From NCBI RefSeq assembly GCF_003999255.1, contig NZ_CP034791.1, positions 1,094,501 to 1,158,500 of the forward strand: 64,000 nucleotides of DNA. Direction: 5' to 3'. The stretch is from Caldicellulosiruptor changbaiensis (GTDB lineage Bacteria; Bacillota; Thermoanaerobacteria; Caldicellulosiruptorales; Caldicellulosiruptoraceae). The notes beneath the pieces are model-generated. The model did no database searches. It was not told where the DNA came from and was given only the letters and a program-made list of their open reading frames with translations. The number at the start of each line of letters is the position of its first letter. Positions within the stretch are counted from its first letter, which is position 1. Made by a program: the position numbers and the translations under genes. Shown piece by piece: positions 27,513 through 36,581 of this stretch.

Positions 27513-28250
27513 ATGGTATTTAAGGTTTTGACTCTGTTTCCAGAAGTGATTTTGCAAGCAACAAACTTTAGCATTTTGAAAAGGGCACAACAGAGGGGCT
27601 TAATAAAGATTGAGGCAATAAATATAAGGGATTATACCAAAGATAAACACAAAAGGACAGATGATTATCCTTATGGCGGCGGATATGGAATGGTTATGAC
27701 TGCCCAGCCAATAGTTGACGCATATGAGAGTATAAAGTCCTCTAAATCTCACAGAGTAATTTATCTCACACCTCAAGGTAAAAAGTATACGCAGGATATT
27801 GCAAAGGAATTTTCAAAAGAAGAGGAGCTTGTCATCATTTGTGGACATTATGAGGGGATAGACCAAAGGGTTATTGATTTGATTGTGACAGATGAAATTT
27901 CGATAGGAGATTATGTTTTAAGCGGAGGAGAGTATGCAGCCCTTGTCTTAATTGATTCTATATCAAGACTTGTTGAAGGTGTTATTGAAAAGAAATCAGT
28001 AGAAGAAGAAAGTTTCTCTGATTGTCTTTTGGAATACCCACATTACACAAGACCATATGAATTCAGAGGGCTTAAAGTTCCTGAGGTTCTTCTCTCAGGG
28101 AATCATGAAAAAATAAAAAAGTGGCGTAGGTATCAAAGCCTTTTAAAAACAATTAAATCAAGGCCAGATCTTATAAACGCTGCTAATTTAACAGAGGAGG
28201 ATATAGAATTTTTAATAAAATATTGTGAGAGTCAAAAAATTGTGTTATAA
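27513..28250 (+). CDS. trmD: tRNA (guanine-N1)-methyltransferase TrmD
   Basis: 245 residues. It makes m1G37 in tRNAs reading CNN and some other codons, preventing +1 slippage. The SPOUT trefoil-knot motifs are present: [19 protein letters not shown] and [20 protein letters not shown]. Follows rimM as in most bacteria. Confidence 0.98.
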   Translation: MVFKVLTLFPEVILQATNFSILKRAQQRGLIKIEAINIRDYTKDKHKRTDDYPYGGGYGMVMTAQPIVDAYESIKSSKSHRVIYLTPQGKKYTQDIAKEFSKEEELVIICGHYEGIDQRVIDLIVTDEISIGDYVLSGGEYAALVLIDSISRLVEGVIEKKSVEEESFSDCLLEYPHYTRPYEFRGLKVPEVLLSGNHEKIKKWRRYQSLLKTIKSRPDLINAANLTEEDIEFLIKYCESQKIVL

Positions 28251-28357
28251 TTACACATGTTCATTTTAAAGCTTTTTTCTTTAAATCTAATGATCCTCTG
28301 CAATTGAATATTCTCAAATTGTACGAACATCTATACAGGAAGGAGGGAAATAAAAAG

Positions 28358-28744
28358 ATGGATATCATTAGAGAAATTGAAAGCGAAATGCTAAGAAAAG
28401 ATATTCCTGATTTCAAACCAGGTGATACAGTAAGAGTTCATTTTAAGGTTATTGAAGGTGGAAGAGAAAGAATACAAGCTTTTGAAGGGCTTGTTATAAA
28501 AAGAAGAGGTAAGGGACTTTCAGAGACATTCACAGTTAGAAGAATCTCTTACGGTGTTGGGGTGGAAAGAGTATTTCCTCTTCACTCACCAAGGATTGAA
28601 AAGATTGAAGTTGTAAGAAGAGGTAAGGTAAGAAGAGCAAAACTTTACTATATCAGAGAGAAGATTGGTAAGGCTGCAAAGATAAAAGAGCTTATTGAAG
28701 CGTCTCAAAAAGAGGATAATATCCAAGAAGAGACTAATGCTTAA
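28358..28744 (+). CDS. rplS: 50S ribosomal protein L19
   Basis: 128 residues from ATG 28358 (AGGAGGG upstream); a longer frame from 28304 would start before the ribosome site. L19 signatures: [20 protein letters not shown] and [21 protein letters not shown]. It sits at the 30S-50S interface. A terminator overlaps the stop region. Confidence 0.97.
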   Translation: MDIIREIESEMLRKDIPDFKPGDTVRVHFKVIEGGRERIQAFEGLVIKRRGKGLSETFTVRRISYGVGVERVFPLHSPRIEKIEVVRRGKVRRAKLYYIREKIGKAAKIKELIEASQKEDNIQEETNA

Positions 28745-28768
28745 AAGTTTAAGCTTAGTCTCTTTTTT
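28728..28768 (+). terminator. Terminator after rplS
   Basis: AGAGACTAA with GCTTA (from 28729) pairs with TAAGC and TTAGTCTCT (to 28762), then a run of T. The left arm uses the last codons of rplS. Confidence 0.8.
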
Positions 28769-28799
28769 ATATTTTTAGGGAAAAAGGAGGCTTTATAGT

Positions 28800-29648
28800 T
28801 TGATTGTTCAATGGTACCCGGGGCATATGCAGAAGGCAAAAAGAGAAATACTTGAGCTTAACAAGTATGTAGACTTGTATCTCATCCTGCTTGATGCAAG
28901 AGCGCCTTTAAGCTCCCGAAATGAGCAATTAGAATCACTTATAAAAGACAAACCCAAGATTTTTATTTTAAACAAAGCTGATTTAGCTGATGAGAAGAAA
29001 AATACTCAATTTTTAAACTATTTTGAATCAATCAACCAAAGAGCACTTTGTGTTGATTCTTTAAAAGGTACAAACGTAAAGAATATATTCAAAATCGCCG
29101 AAAATTTATTAAAAGATAAAATTGAAGAGGCAAGACAAAAAGGAAGAAGAAAAATAGTAAGATTTGGTGTTCTTGGAATTCCGAATGTTGGAAAATCTAC
29201 ACTTATAAATAAAATAACAAATTCCTCTAAGGCAAAAACTGGAGACAAGCCGGGGGTTACAAAGTCTAAGCAGTGGATAAAGATAAATGATTATTTTGAG
29301 ATGTTGGACACGCCTGGTATCTTGGTGCCAAAGATTGAAGATGATTTGGTTGCTATAAAGCTTTGTGCTATAGGAAGTATCAAGGATGAGCTATATGATA
29401 AGGAACTTGTCGCAAAAAAAACTATAGGGATTATCAAAAAAGGTTACTGCGAGCTTTTGAATAAAAAATACTCTCTTGACTTTTTGAATATGTCTGAAGA
29501 AGAGTACCTTATTGAGATTGGTAAGAAAAGAGGCTGCGTTTTGAAAGAAGGCAAGATTGACACCTTAAAAGCTGCTAATTTGTTTTTAGAAGATTTAAGG
29601 AAGGCAAAAATTGGGAGGATTACGCTTGATGAAATTGGGGATAGATGA
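28800..29648 (+). CDS. rbgA: Ribosome biogenesis GTPase RbgA (YlqF)
   Basis: 282 residues, starting at TTG with AAGGAGG upstream. Circularly permuted GTPase: G4 LNKADL precedes G1 GIPNVGKSTLIN and G3 DTPG. N-terminal IVQWYPGHMQKAKRE is the family start. It acts in late 50S assembly (incorporation of L16 and others). Overlaps rnhB by 20 nt. Confidence 0.96.
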   Translation: MIVQWYPGHMQKAKREILELNKYVDLYLILLDARAPLSSRNEQLESLIKDKPKIFILNKADLADEKKNTQFLNYFESINQRALCVDSLKGTNVKNIFKIAENLLKDKIEEARQKGRRKIVRFGVLGIPNVGKSTLINKITNSSKAKTGDKPGVTKSKQWIKINDYFEMLDTPGILVPKIEDDLVAIKLCAIGSIKDELYDKELVAKKTIGIIKKGYCELLNKKYSLDFLNMSEEEYLIEIGKKRGCVLKEGKIDTLKAANLFLEDLRKAKIGRITLDEIGDR

Positions 29649-30246
29649 AAATTATTTTGAACTTGAAGAGAGCTTGCTAAAAGAAGGATATAGATTCATC
29701 TGTGGAGTTGATGAGGCAGGAAGAGGTCCATTGGCAGGACCTGTTTTTGCTGCTGCTGTCATAATGGATAGAAAGAGAATAATTGAAGGTGTGAGAGATT
29801 CAAAAAAGCTTACTCCCCAAAAAAGAGAGAAACTTTTTGAAGAAATTTTGAAAGAGAGTATCACATATTCGGTGGCGATGGTTGACAACAAAACAATTGA
29901 TGAGATAAATATAAACAACGCTACATTTTTAGCAATGAAAAACGCAATAGAAGCTTTGGAGCTTGTCCCTGACGTGGTTTTGGTTGATGGTTATGAGATT
30001 CCTGACTTAAATCTTCCTCAAAAAGCGTTGATAAAAGGAGATAGAAAGTCATATTCTATTGCATGTGCTTCTATTTTGGCAAAGGTTTCAAGAGACAGGT
30101 TTATTACTCAAATTTCTTCTTTATATCCTGTTTACAAGTTTGAAAAGCACAAAGGATATGGCACAAAAGAGCATATACGGCTAATCTTAGAATATGGTCC
30201 ATGTGAAATTCACAGGAAATCCTTCTTGAAAAATATTCTCAGGTGA
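29629..30246 (+). CDS. rnhB: Ribonuclease HII
   Basis: 205 residues from ATG 29629 (GGGAGG upstream). It removes RNA, including single ribonucleotides, from RNA-DNA hybrids. RNase HII motifs: GVDEAGRGPLAGPVFAAAV, VRDSKKLTPQKREKL, DGYEIP and GDRKSYSIACASILAKVSRD. Active-site Asp/Glu residues are all in place. Order rbgA-rnhB is conserved. Confidence 0.97.
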   Translation: MKLGIDENYFELEESLLKEGYRFICGVDEAGRGPLAGPVFAAAVIMDRKRIIEGVRDSKKLTPQKREKLFEEILKESITYSVAMVDNKTIDEININNATFLAMKNAIEALELVPDVVLVDGYEIPDLNLPQKALIKGDRKSYSIACASILAKVSRDRFITQISSLYPVYKFEKHKGYGTKEHIRLILEYGPCEIHRKSFLKNILR

Positions 30247-30252
30247 TTAAAA

Positions 30253-31680
30253 ATGAATGAGATAAATAACTATATAACGCTTTATAGGCAAAATCTTATA
30301 AATGAAATATTGAATCTTATTGACAATTCCAATCACCAGATAACTGGTGAGATTATAAATGTAAATGGTGACAATTTAATTCTTAATATAAACTCTCAAA
30401 CCATTGTGGCAAAAAACCTATCTTCATTTTCTTTCAAAGAGGGTGATAAAGTTTGGTTGAGCAGTCCTAGGTACCAAGATGGTAAATTGACTTTTAAGAT
30501 TGTCGAATTGTTACCCCAAAATACCAGAACCAACTCAGATGTAAGCTCGAATGACAATTTAAGTAATATTACATTTGCAAAATCTCAAAATTCAGATGTT
30601 GAAAGAGATATTTCGAATAAAATAGAGAATTTGATTAGATTTACAAAACCAGAAAGCTTTCTTTTTATTAAATCAGATAAAATTCCAAACTCTCTTTTAG
30701 AATTTGCCAAGAGAAACAAAGTATTTTTAGGGACTATTACAATAGAAAAAGAAGGTGAATTAGAAAGACTAATTATAAAAGTTGGTGAGAAGACATTTGA
30801 AATAGAAAATGAGTTGAATACATTTTATCTACAAGGGAAAATAAAAGAAGGTAAAATTTTTAGTGGTGATAACAATCTTTTTCTGTTCGTATTTGATAAG
30901 GAAAAAGGGCTTATTTTGATTCCTAAAGAGACGGTCGTAAACAAGGAGTTTAAAGACATTATTTTGTCCATTTTTTCAAATATCCGAATCGAGCCAAAAG
31001 AAGAAAAGGATTTTTTGGCTATTCTGAGTTTGATACTTGCAAAAAGGCCAATTACAAAAGAAGAGTTTATGATGGAAAGAGCCCAGCTTAACAAATTTTT
31101 GGACAGCCTAAATAAGGTATTTGCCAACAAGCATCAAGGTCAGGATTTGGATAAAGAAAATTTGATTATAAACACAAAAGAAGGCTTTTTTTTATTCAAA
31201 CTTCTAAGTAGAGATGATAAAGCGTTTGAGCAAAAGGTAGTTCAGATATTGAATGACTTGAGATTTAATCAGAAAGAAAATGTCCAGTTTGACTTTGGTA
31301 GCTTTTATTTAAACATTTTTAATTTCAAGCTAAACATAAATGAAAAGCCTTTTGAACTTCAATTTTTTGTTAATAGGAAAAAGGGTACTAATATGAAAGT
31401 GAACTCAGTAATGATAAGAATAAACACACAAACTTTGGGCTGTATAGGTGTTTATGTAAAAAAGATTTCACAAAATACCTTTAAAGCAATGATTGCCTCA
31501 GATAGGCTCTTTACTTTAAAATTAATTGAAAGTAAAGCAAATGAACTCATCTCTGCTTTGAAAGAAAGAGGATATAAGCTCGAGATTGACTATAAAATGG
31601 AAGATACTTCAACAACAAATGTAATATTAGATTTTTTGATGTGTGAAGCTCCTATTCAAAAAATTGATATGAAGGTGTAA
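30253..31680 (+). CDS. YlqG-type protein with FliK-like C-terminal domain
   Basis: 475 residues. N-terminal region with a small beta domain (ITGEIINVNGDNLILNINSQ), a long variable middle, and a C-terminal domain (LGCIGVYVKKISQNTFKAMI...LISALKERGYKLEIDYKM) that follows the pattern of the flagellar hook-length control protein C-terminus. No other flagellar gene is nearby. The next gene is an FlhB-like fragment, and the two recur together after rnhB in Firmicutes (ylqG-ylqH). The job of the pair is not known to me. Confidence 0.65.
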   Translation: MNEINNYITLYRQNLINEILNLIDNSNHQITGEIINVNGDNLILNINSQTIVAKNLSSFSFKEGDKVWLSSPRYQDGKLTFKIVELLPQNTRTNSDVSSNDNLSNITFAKSQNSDVERDISNKIENLIRFTKPESFLFIKSDKIPNSLLEFAKRNKVFLGTITIEKEGELERLIIKVGEKTFEIENELNTFYLQGKIKEGKIFSGDNNLFLFVFDKEKGLILIPKETVVNKEFKDIILSIFSNIRIEPKEEKDFLAILSLILAKRPITKEEFMMERAQLNKFLDSLNKVFANKHQGQDLDKENLIINTKEGFFLFKLLSRDDKAFEQKVVQILNDLRFNQKENVQFDFGSFYLNIFNFKLNINEKPFELQFFVNRKKGTNMKVNSVMIRINTQTLGCIGVYVKKISQNTFKAMIASDRLFTLKLIESKANELISALKERGYKLEIDYKMEDTSTTNVILDFLMCEAPIQKIDMKV

Positions 31681-31684
31681 AATA

Positions 31685-31969
31685 ATGAAAGAGAAGAAAA
31701 AAAAGAAAGCAGTTGCTATAAAGTATGATATCAAGGAAATAGCGCCTAAAGTCATAGCAAAAGGTCAAGGACTTGTTGCAGAAAGGATTTTAGAGAAGGC
31801 AAAAGAGAAAAACATTCCTATTTACCATGACCAATATGTAGCAGAGAGGTTATTCAATTTAGAACTGCAGCAATATATTCCTGAAGACCTTTATGAAGTA
31901 GTAGCACAAATCTTAGTCTTTATTGGATATTTAGACAAAATAACTCAAAATGGAGATAAAAACCCATGA
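31685..31969 (+). CDS. YlqH, FlhB C-terminal-domain-like protein
   Basis: 94 residues corresponding to the cytosolic C-terminal part of the flagellar export protein FlhB just after its NPTH cleavage site: VAIKYDIKEIAPKVIAKG, then RILEKAKEKNIPIYHDQYVAERLF and IPEDLYEVVAQILVFI. No membrane domain and no NPTH motif. It probably pairs with the FliK-like protein upstream, since FliK and FlhB C-termini interact in flagellar export. Overlaps yraN by 4 nt. Confidence 0.8.
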   Translation: MKEKKKKKAVAIKYDIKEIAPKVIAKGQGLVAERILEKAKEKNIPIYHDQYVAERLFNLELQQYIPEDLYEVVAQILVFIGYLDKITQNGDKNP

Positions 31970-32322
31970 ACAAAAAAGAACTGGGGAGTAGTGGTGAGGA
32001 AAAGGCAGTAGAGTTTTTGAAGAAAATGGGCTATGAAATTTTACTTAGGAATTTTCGGTGCAAGCTTGGAGAGGTTGACATTATAGCAAAAGAAGGGGAT
32101 ACCATTGTTTTTGTTGAAGTAAAGACAAGAAGGAGTCTTAAATTTGGCTATCCTTCTGAAGCAGTTACTATGACAAAACAAAGACATTTAAAAAGAGTTG
32201 CTGAGTATTTTGTTCAAAGACAAAAAGTAAAAAATTGTATGTATAGATTTGATGTTGTTGAAGTGTATATGAATGTCAAAAATGAAGTATTAGATATAAA
32301 TTTAATTAAAAATGCTTTTTAA
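31966..32322 (+). CDS. yraN: UPF0102 (YraN) endonuclease-like protein
   Basis: 118 residues. Family motifs: GSSGEEKAVEFLKKMGYEILLRNFRCKLGE VDIIAKEGDTIVFVEVKTR (shown in two parts), that is, a GEVDIIA...FVEVKTR core of the PD-(D/E)XK nuclease fold. Biological role is not settled. Starts with an ATGA overlap on the preceding stop. Confidence 0.92.
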   Translation: MNKKELGSSGEEKAVEFLKKMGYEILLRNFRCKLGEVDIIAKEGDTIVFVEVKTRRSLKFGYPSEAVTMTKQRHLKRVAEYFVQRQKVKNCMYRFDVVEVYMNVKNEVLDINLIKNAF

Positions 32323-32344
32323 AGAATACTAAAAGAGGTTTATA

Positions 32345-32633
32345 TTAAAAGTTATCAGAGTTGTAGCTATTGTCAGCAACATTGAGTTTATCGGCAAGAA
32401 GATGGTATGAAAAAACTATATGATACATTACATCAGATAGATGGTGTTGTGGGTTACGTTACAGCTCAGAACAAATTGGTTTTAGACAGGCTTTTTGCTC
32501 TAATGAAGATTAGCGAGGGATGTCAAGGGTATTATTGTAACAGATGGGTTAAATGAATTAGAAACTGTGAAAAACAGGAAAGAGGTTTTGGAAAGGGCAT
32601 TTGAGCATGGCAAGGAGATTGTAAAAAGGTAAG
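32345..32633 (+). pseudogene. Remnant of a small unrecognised gene
   Basis: Three overlapping open pieces in different frames look like one protein of about 100 residues: KVIRVVAIVSNIEFIGKKM (32350-32406), MKKLYDTLHQIDGVVGY...LFALMKIS (32407 on), and VKGIIVTDGLNELETVKNR...HGKEIVKR (ending 32633). No family recognised. The pieces have coding-like composition but need at least two frame corrections, so I call it decayed. It fills much of the gap between yraN and dpaA. Confidence 0.4.
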
Positions 32634-32676
32634 TGAAGAAAGATTACAATACAAAAATAAAGTTGTTGTGTTAAAT

Positions 32677-32735
32677 GCCTCCAGTATAACTTTTGTCAAT
32701 GGAAGTGGTTATGCTGGGGGCTTTTTATTTTTAAT
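32677..32735 (+). terminator. Terminator before dpaA
   Basis: GCCTCCAGTATAAC (32677-32690) pairs, with G-U pairs, with GTTATGCTGGGGGC (32708-32721), followed by TTTTTATTTTTAATT. It separates the yraN region from the dipicolinate genes. Confidence 0.75.
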
Positions 32736-32813
32736 TATTTAGACAAGCACCATTTTTTATCAAGAGACATAGATTATATTAGCTTTGTTGGAAAGTTAAG
32801 AGGGAAGATAGGA

Positions 32814-33707
32814 ATGAAAAAACATATAGGATTTGTAGGTGGTGATCAGAGAATTTTAAATGTGGCTGAAAGTCTAATTGAGAAGGGCTTTGATATTTGG
32901 ATGTGTGCAATCGACCAAGAACAAGAAGGTCAGATGCAAAAATTCAATATTACAGATAGTTTAGAAGAAATTGTAGAGAATTCAGATGTGATAGTTGGGC
33001 CTATTCCATTTTCACAGGATGGAAAATATATATTTTCGCCTTTTTCAAAAAGACTATTAGAAATAGAAGAACTTGTTGAGAATCTGTGCAAAAAGGGTAT
33101 ACCACTTATTGCAAGTGTAATACCAGAGAATACAAAACGATTTTGTGAGCTAAAAAAGGTAAAATATTACGATTTATACGAAAAAGAAGAACTGGCAATT
33201 CTAAATGCTATTCCCACAGCTGAGGGTGCTATTGGTATTGCTATTGAAAAAATGCCAATAGCTCTTCACTCTTCAAATGTTTTGATATTGGGATACGGGA
33301 GAATAGGTAAAATACTCTCAAAGATATTAAAAGCTTTTGAGTGCAGTCTGTTTGTAGCTGCCAGAAAAATTTCAGATTTAACATGGTGCAAGGCATTAGG
33401 CTATGTACCTGTTGAATTATCAGAGTTAAAGGAATATGTTGCTAAAATGGATTTGATTGTAAATACCATTCCGGCAAAGGTAATTGACAAAGAAGTTATA
33501 GATAATATAAGAAAAGATACTCTTGTCATTGACCTTGCTTCAAAACCAGGTGGTGTTGACTTTGAATATGCAAAACAAAAGGAAATAGAGGCTGTTCATG
33601 CGCTTTCTCTTCCTGGCAAAGTTGCACCAAAAACTGCTGCCCAGTATATAGTTGAGGTTCTTTTAAATTTGTTAGATGAATTGGAGGGAGAGAAAATTGA
33701 GTCTTAA
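32814..33707 (+). CDS. dpaA: Dipicolinate synthase subunit A
   Basis: 297 residues. With DpaB it makes dipicolinic acid from a lysine-pathway intermediate in the mother cell; the product is loaded into the spore. A Rossmann dinucleotide-binding segment is visible, SSNVLILGYGRIGKILSKIL, after an N-terminal domain starting HIGFVGGDQR. The closing part LSLPGKVAPKTAAQYIVEVLLNLL is typical of the family. Overlaps dpaB. Confidence 0.95.
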   Translation: MKKHIGFVGGDQRILNVAESLIEKGFDIWMCAIDQEQEGQMQKFNITDSLEEIVENSDVIVGPIPFSQDGKYIFSPFSKRLLEIEELVENLCKKGIPLIASVIPENTKRFCELKKVKYYDLYEKEELAILNAIPTAEGAIGIAIEKMPIALHSSNVLILGYGRIGKILSKILKAFECSLFVAARKISDLTWCKALGYVPVELSELKEYVAKMDLIVNTIPAKVIDKEVIDNIRKDTLVIDLASKPGGVDFEYAKQKEIEAVHALSLPGKVAPKTAAQYIVEVLLNLLDELEGEKIES

Positions 33708-34287
33708 TAATGTCAAGATTGGATTTGCTCTTACAGGGTCGTTTTGTACATTTGATAAAATAATACCTATTATAGGAAAACTCAAAGAACAAGGAGCTTT
33801 TATAACTCCAATCTTTAGTGAGAAAGTACAGATAACTGATACTCGGTACGGGAAGGCTTCAGAGATTATGGGCAAAATAATAAATATTTGTGAAAACAAG
33901 CCAATAACCAGTATTGTCGAAGCAGAACCAGTTGGACCTAAGGATCTTTTTGACATATTGGTGATTGCCCCTGCAACTGGTAATTTCATTGCAAAACTTG
34001 CAAATGGTATTATTGATGAGACAACTGTTATGTGTGCAAAAGCGCAACTTAGAAATCAAAAACCTGTAGTGATTGCAATATCTACAAATGATGCACTTGG
34101 GCTAAATTGCAAAAACCTTGCAACTCTTATAAATAGCAAAAATATTTATTTTGTGCCTTTTAGGCAAGATGACCCAATTTCAAAGCCAAATTCGCTTGTT
34201 GCTGAGTATGACCTTTTAATACCGACGATAGTTCAAGCACTTTCTGGAAAGCAAATTCAACCTCTTTTGCTTGGTTCAAATGTTTAA
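33697..34287 (+). CDS. dpaB: Dipicolinate synthase subunit B
   Basis: 196 residues from TTG 33697 (TTGGAGGGAGAG upstream). Flavoprotein fold of the SpoVFB/HFCD class: KIGFALTGSFCTFDKIIP, APATGNFIAKLANGIIDE and VVIAISTNDALG. Starts 11 nt inside the end of dpaA. A terminator follows at 34299. Confidence 0.95.
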   Translation: MSLNNVKIGFALTGSFCTFDKIIPIIGKLKEQGAFITPIFSEKVQITDTRYGKASEIMGKIINICENKPITSIVEAEPVGPKDLFDILVIAPATGNFIAKLANGIIDETTVMCAKAQLRNQKPVVIAISTNDALGLNCKNLATLINSKNIYFVPFRQDDPISKPNSLVAEYDLLIPTIVQALSGKQIQPLLLGSNV

Positions 34288-34298
34288 AAGGTGTAAAG

Positions 34299-34332
34299 AA
34301 CCCCTTGTCAATTTTAGGGGTTTTATTTTTTT
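34299..34332 (+). terminator. Terminator after dpaAB
   Basis: AACCCCT (34299-34305) pairs with AGGGGTT (34316-34322), followed by TTATTTTTTT. Confidence 0.8.
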
Positions 34333-34396
34333 GGAAAAGGGCTATAATATACTTAGAAAATTATGAGGATTATTCAAAAGGTGAAGTGAGTTTTTG

Positions 34397-36574
34397 ATGA
34401 GAGCAAAGACAGTGGAGAAAAAAAAGAGATATAGAATAAAAAAAGAGGTTTTTGATAGATTGAATGCTGAGATTTTCGGCACCTTTTTATTTTTTATTTT
34501 TGTCTTTTGCACATTTTCCATTTTTACAGATAAAGTAGGGATAATTGGTGAGTTTATCAAAAAGGTGCTTCTTGGATGTTTTGGAATAGGAGTCTTTATA
34601 ATACTTGGATTTTTACTTTATGTTTCTCTTGATTCTATTCTTAAAAGACCTAAAGTTTTTTCAAAAACTGATGTCACAATTTTTACTTACATAGTCCTTG
34701 CGTTTATATTAGGGACAACCTTTTTACAAGCGTCACTATATCCAATGTCTAATTCTTTTGTAAAGGTTTTAAAAGACTCTTATTTTAAAGGCTTAGAATT
34801 TAAGGGGTTTGGAGTTTTTGGAAGCATACTTACATACCCTTTTATTACCTTGTTTGGTTATACCGGTACGCTTATAGTGTGCATCTCAATATTAGTAATC
34901 CTGAGTATGGTAGTTTTTAGTTTTTCAATAAGAAAGTTTATAAAATACCGAAAAGCAAAGAATGAGCATATTAATAACCAAGATAAGAAAAGCGAAGAAA
35001 ATACCAAGCCAAAAATGGAGAGCTTTTATAACTATCAAGAGGATATAGGAATCCAAGAAAAAAAAACTGAGGAGATAGTTGTTAACCTGCCAAAGTCAAG
35101 AAATAGAGCAAAATCTGTGGACAAAAAAGAAAAGAGGCCAGAAAATGGAGAATATTTATATCCGCCACTTGAATACTTAAAAAGGCCAAGTGAGAATATT
35201 TCTGTCTCTAAAAAGGATATAAACGAGAACATTAGAAAACTTGAAGAAACGTTAAAGAATTTCGGTATAGAGGCCAAGGTTAATGAGGTAAATGTAGGAC
35301 CTACTGTAACACGATATGAAATTCAGCCTGGCCAAGGTGTGAAAGTGAGCAGAATTGTCAGTCTTTCAGATGATATAGCCTTGGCTTTGGCAGCGCCCTC
35401 TGTAAGGATTGAAGCCCCTATTCCTAATAAGTCTGCAATTGGAATAGAAATTCCAAACAAAGAACCACAACCTGTCTTAATTCGAGAGCTATTGGAAGAC
35501 CAGCTATTTTATACACAGGTTACCAAGATTCCTTTTGCGATAGGGAAAGATGTTGCAGGTACACCTATTATAGGTGATATAACCAAAATGCCTCATCTTT
35601 TGATTGCTGGTGCAACTGGTTCTGGAAAAAGTGTGTGTATAAACTCGCTCATTATAAGCATCTTATATAGGTGCAGACCTGATGAGGTGAAACTCATTTT
35701 AATTGACCCGAAAGTTGTGGAATTGAGCCTTTATAATGGAATACCACACCTTTTAGTACCTGTTGTAACAGATGCGAAAAAGGCAGCAAACGCACTTTCG
35801 TGGGCTGTTTCTGAGATGACAAATAGATACAAGCTCTTTGCCCAAGCAGGAGTAAGAGATATTTCAGGTTACAATAAATGGTGCGAGGAAAATGGTCAGG
35901 AAAAGCTCCCATTTGTTGTAATTGTGATTGATGAGCTTGCTGACCTTATGATGGTATCTCCAGCTGAAGTTGAAGATGCAATTTGCAGGCTTGCACAGAT
36001 GGCAAGAGCAGCTGGAATGCATCTGGTTGTGGCAACACAAAGGCCGTCTGTTGATGTTATAACAGGACTTATAAAGGCAAACATACCGTCAAGAATTGCG
36101 TTCGCTGTCTCATCACAGGTTGATTCACGGACTATATTGGACCAATCAGGTGCAGAAAAGCTGTTGGGAAGAGGGGATATGCTCTATCTTCCAATGGGTT
36201 TAGCAAAACCAATAAGAGTTCAGGGTGCGTATGTCTCTGAATCTGAGGTTGAGAAAGTTGTTGAGTTTTTAAAACAGAATTTTAAAATTGAGTACAACCA
36301 AGAGGTAATCGATGAGATAAACAATAAGATTTCAAATATTAAAGAACAAGAGACAGATGAACTTTTGATAAAAGCTATACAGATTGTTGTTGAATCACAA
36401 AATGCTTCAACTTCGTTTTTGCAGCGAAAACTAAGAATTGGATATTCACGAGCTGCACGCCTTCTTGACCAAATGGAAGAAAGAGGAATTGTGAGTAGAA
36501 TAGATAGTGGTGGAAAGCGTCAAGTTTTAATTACAAAAGAACAATTTGACGAGATGCTTATGAACATGGAGTGA
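34397..36574 (+). CDS. ftsK: DNA translocase FtsK/SpoIIIE
   Basis: 725 residues. Four transmembrane helices in the first 180 residues, a charged linker, then a RecA-like motor with Walker A GATGSGKS, Walker [13 protein letters not shown] and [12 protein letters not shown]. The C-terminal gamma winged helix begins [42 protein letters not shown]. It pumps DNA across the division or sporulation septum. Whether it is the FtsK or SpoIIIE paralogue cannot be told here; position near spore genes is suggestive only. A TTG at 34394 is an alternative start. Confidence 0.95.
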   Translation: MRAKTVEKKKRYRIKKEVFDRLNAEIFGTFLFFIFVFCTFSIFTDKVGIIGEFIKKVLLGCFGIGVFIILGFLLYVSLDSILKRPKVFSKTDVTIFTYIVLAFILGTTFLQASLYPMSNSFVKVLKDSYFKGLEFKGFGVFGSILTYPFITLFGYTGTLIVCISILVILSMVVFSFSIRKFIKYRKAKNEHINNQDKKSEENTKPKMESFYNYQEDIGIQEKKTEEIVVNLPKSRNRAKSVDKKEKRPENGEYLYPPLEYLKRPSENISVSKKDINENIRKLEETLKNFGIEAKVNEVNVGPTVTRYEIQPGQGVKVSRIVSLSDDIALALAAPSVRIEAPIPNKSAIGIEIPNKEPQPVLIRELLEDQLFYTQVTKIPFAIGKDVAGTPIIGDITKMPHLLIAGATGSGKSVCINSLIISILYRCRPDEVKLILIDPKVVELSLYNGIPHLLVPVVTDAKKAANALSWAVSEMTNRYKLFAQAGVRDISGYNKWCEENGQEKLPFVVIVIDELADLMMVSPAEVEDAICRLAQMARAAGMHLVVATQRPSVDVITGLIKANIPSRIAFAVSSQVDSRTILDQSGAEKLLGRGDMLYLPMGLAKPIRVQGAYVSESEVEKVVEFLKQNFKIEYNQEVIDEINNKISNIKEQETDELLIKAIQIVVESQNASTSFLQRKLRIGYSRAARLLDQMEERGIVSRIDSGGKRQVLITKEQFDEMLMNME

Positions 36575-36581
36575 TGGTATT

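Noticed and set aside
28251-28357. A ribosomal-protein leader element before rplS.
   Set aside because: The 107-nt gap is T-rich and I could not draw a convincing conserved structure.
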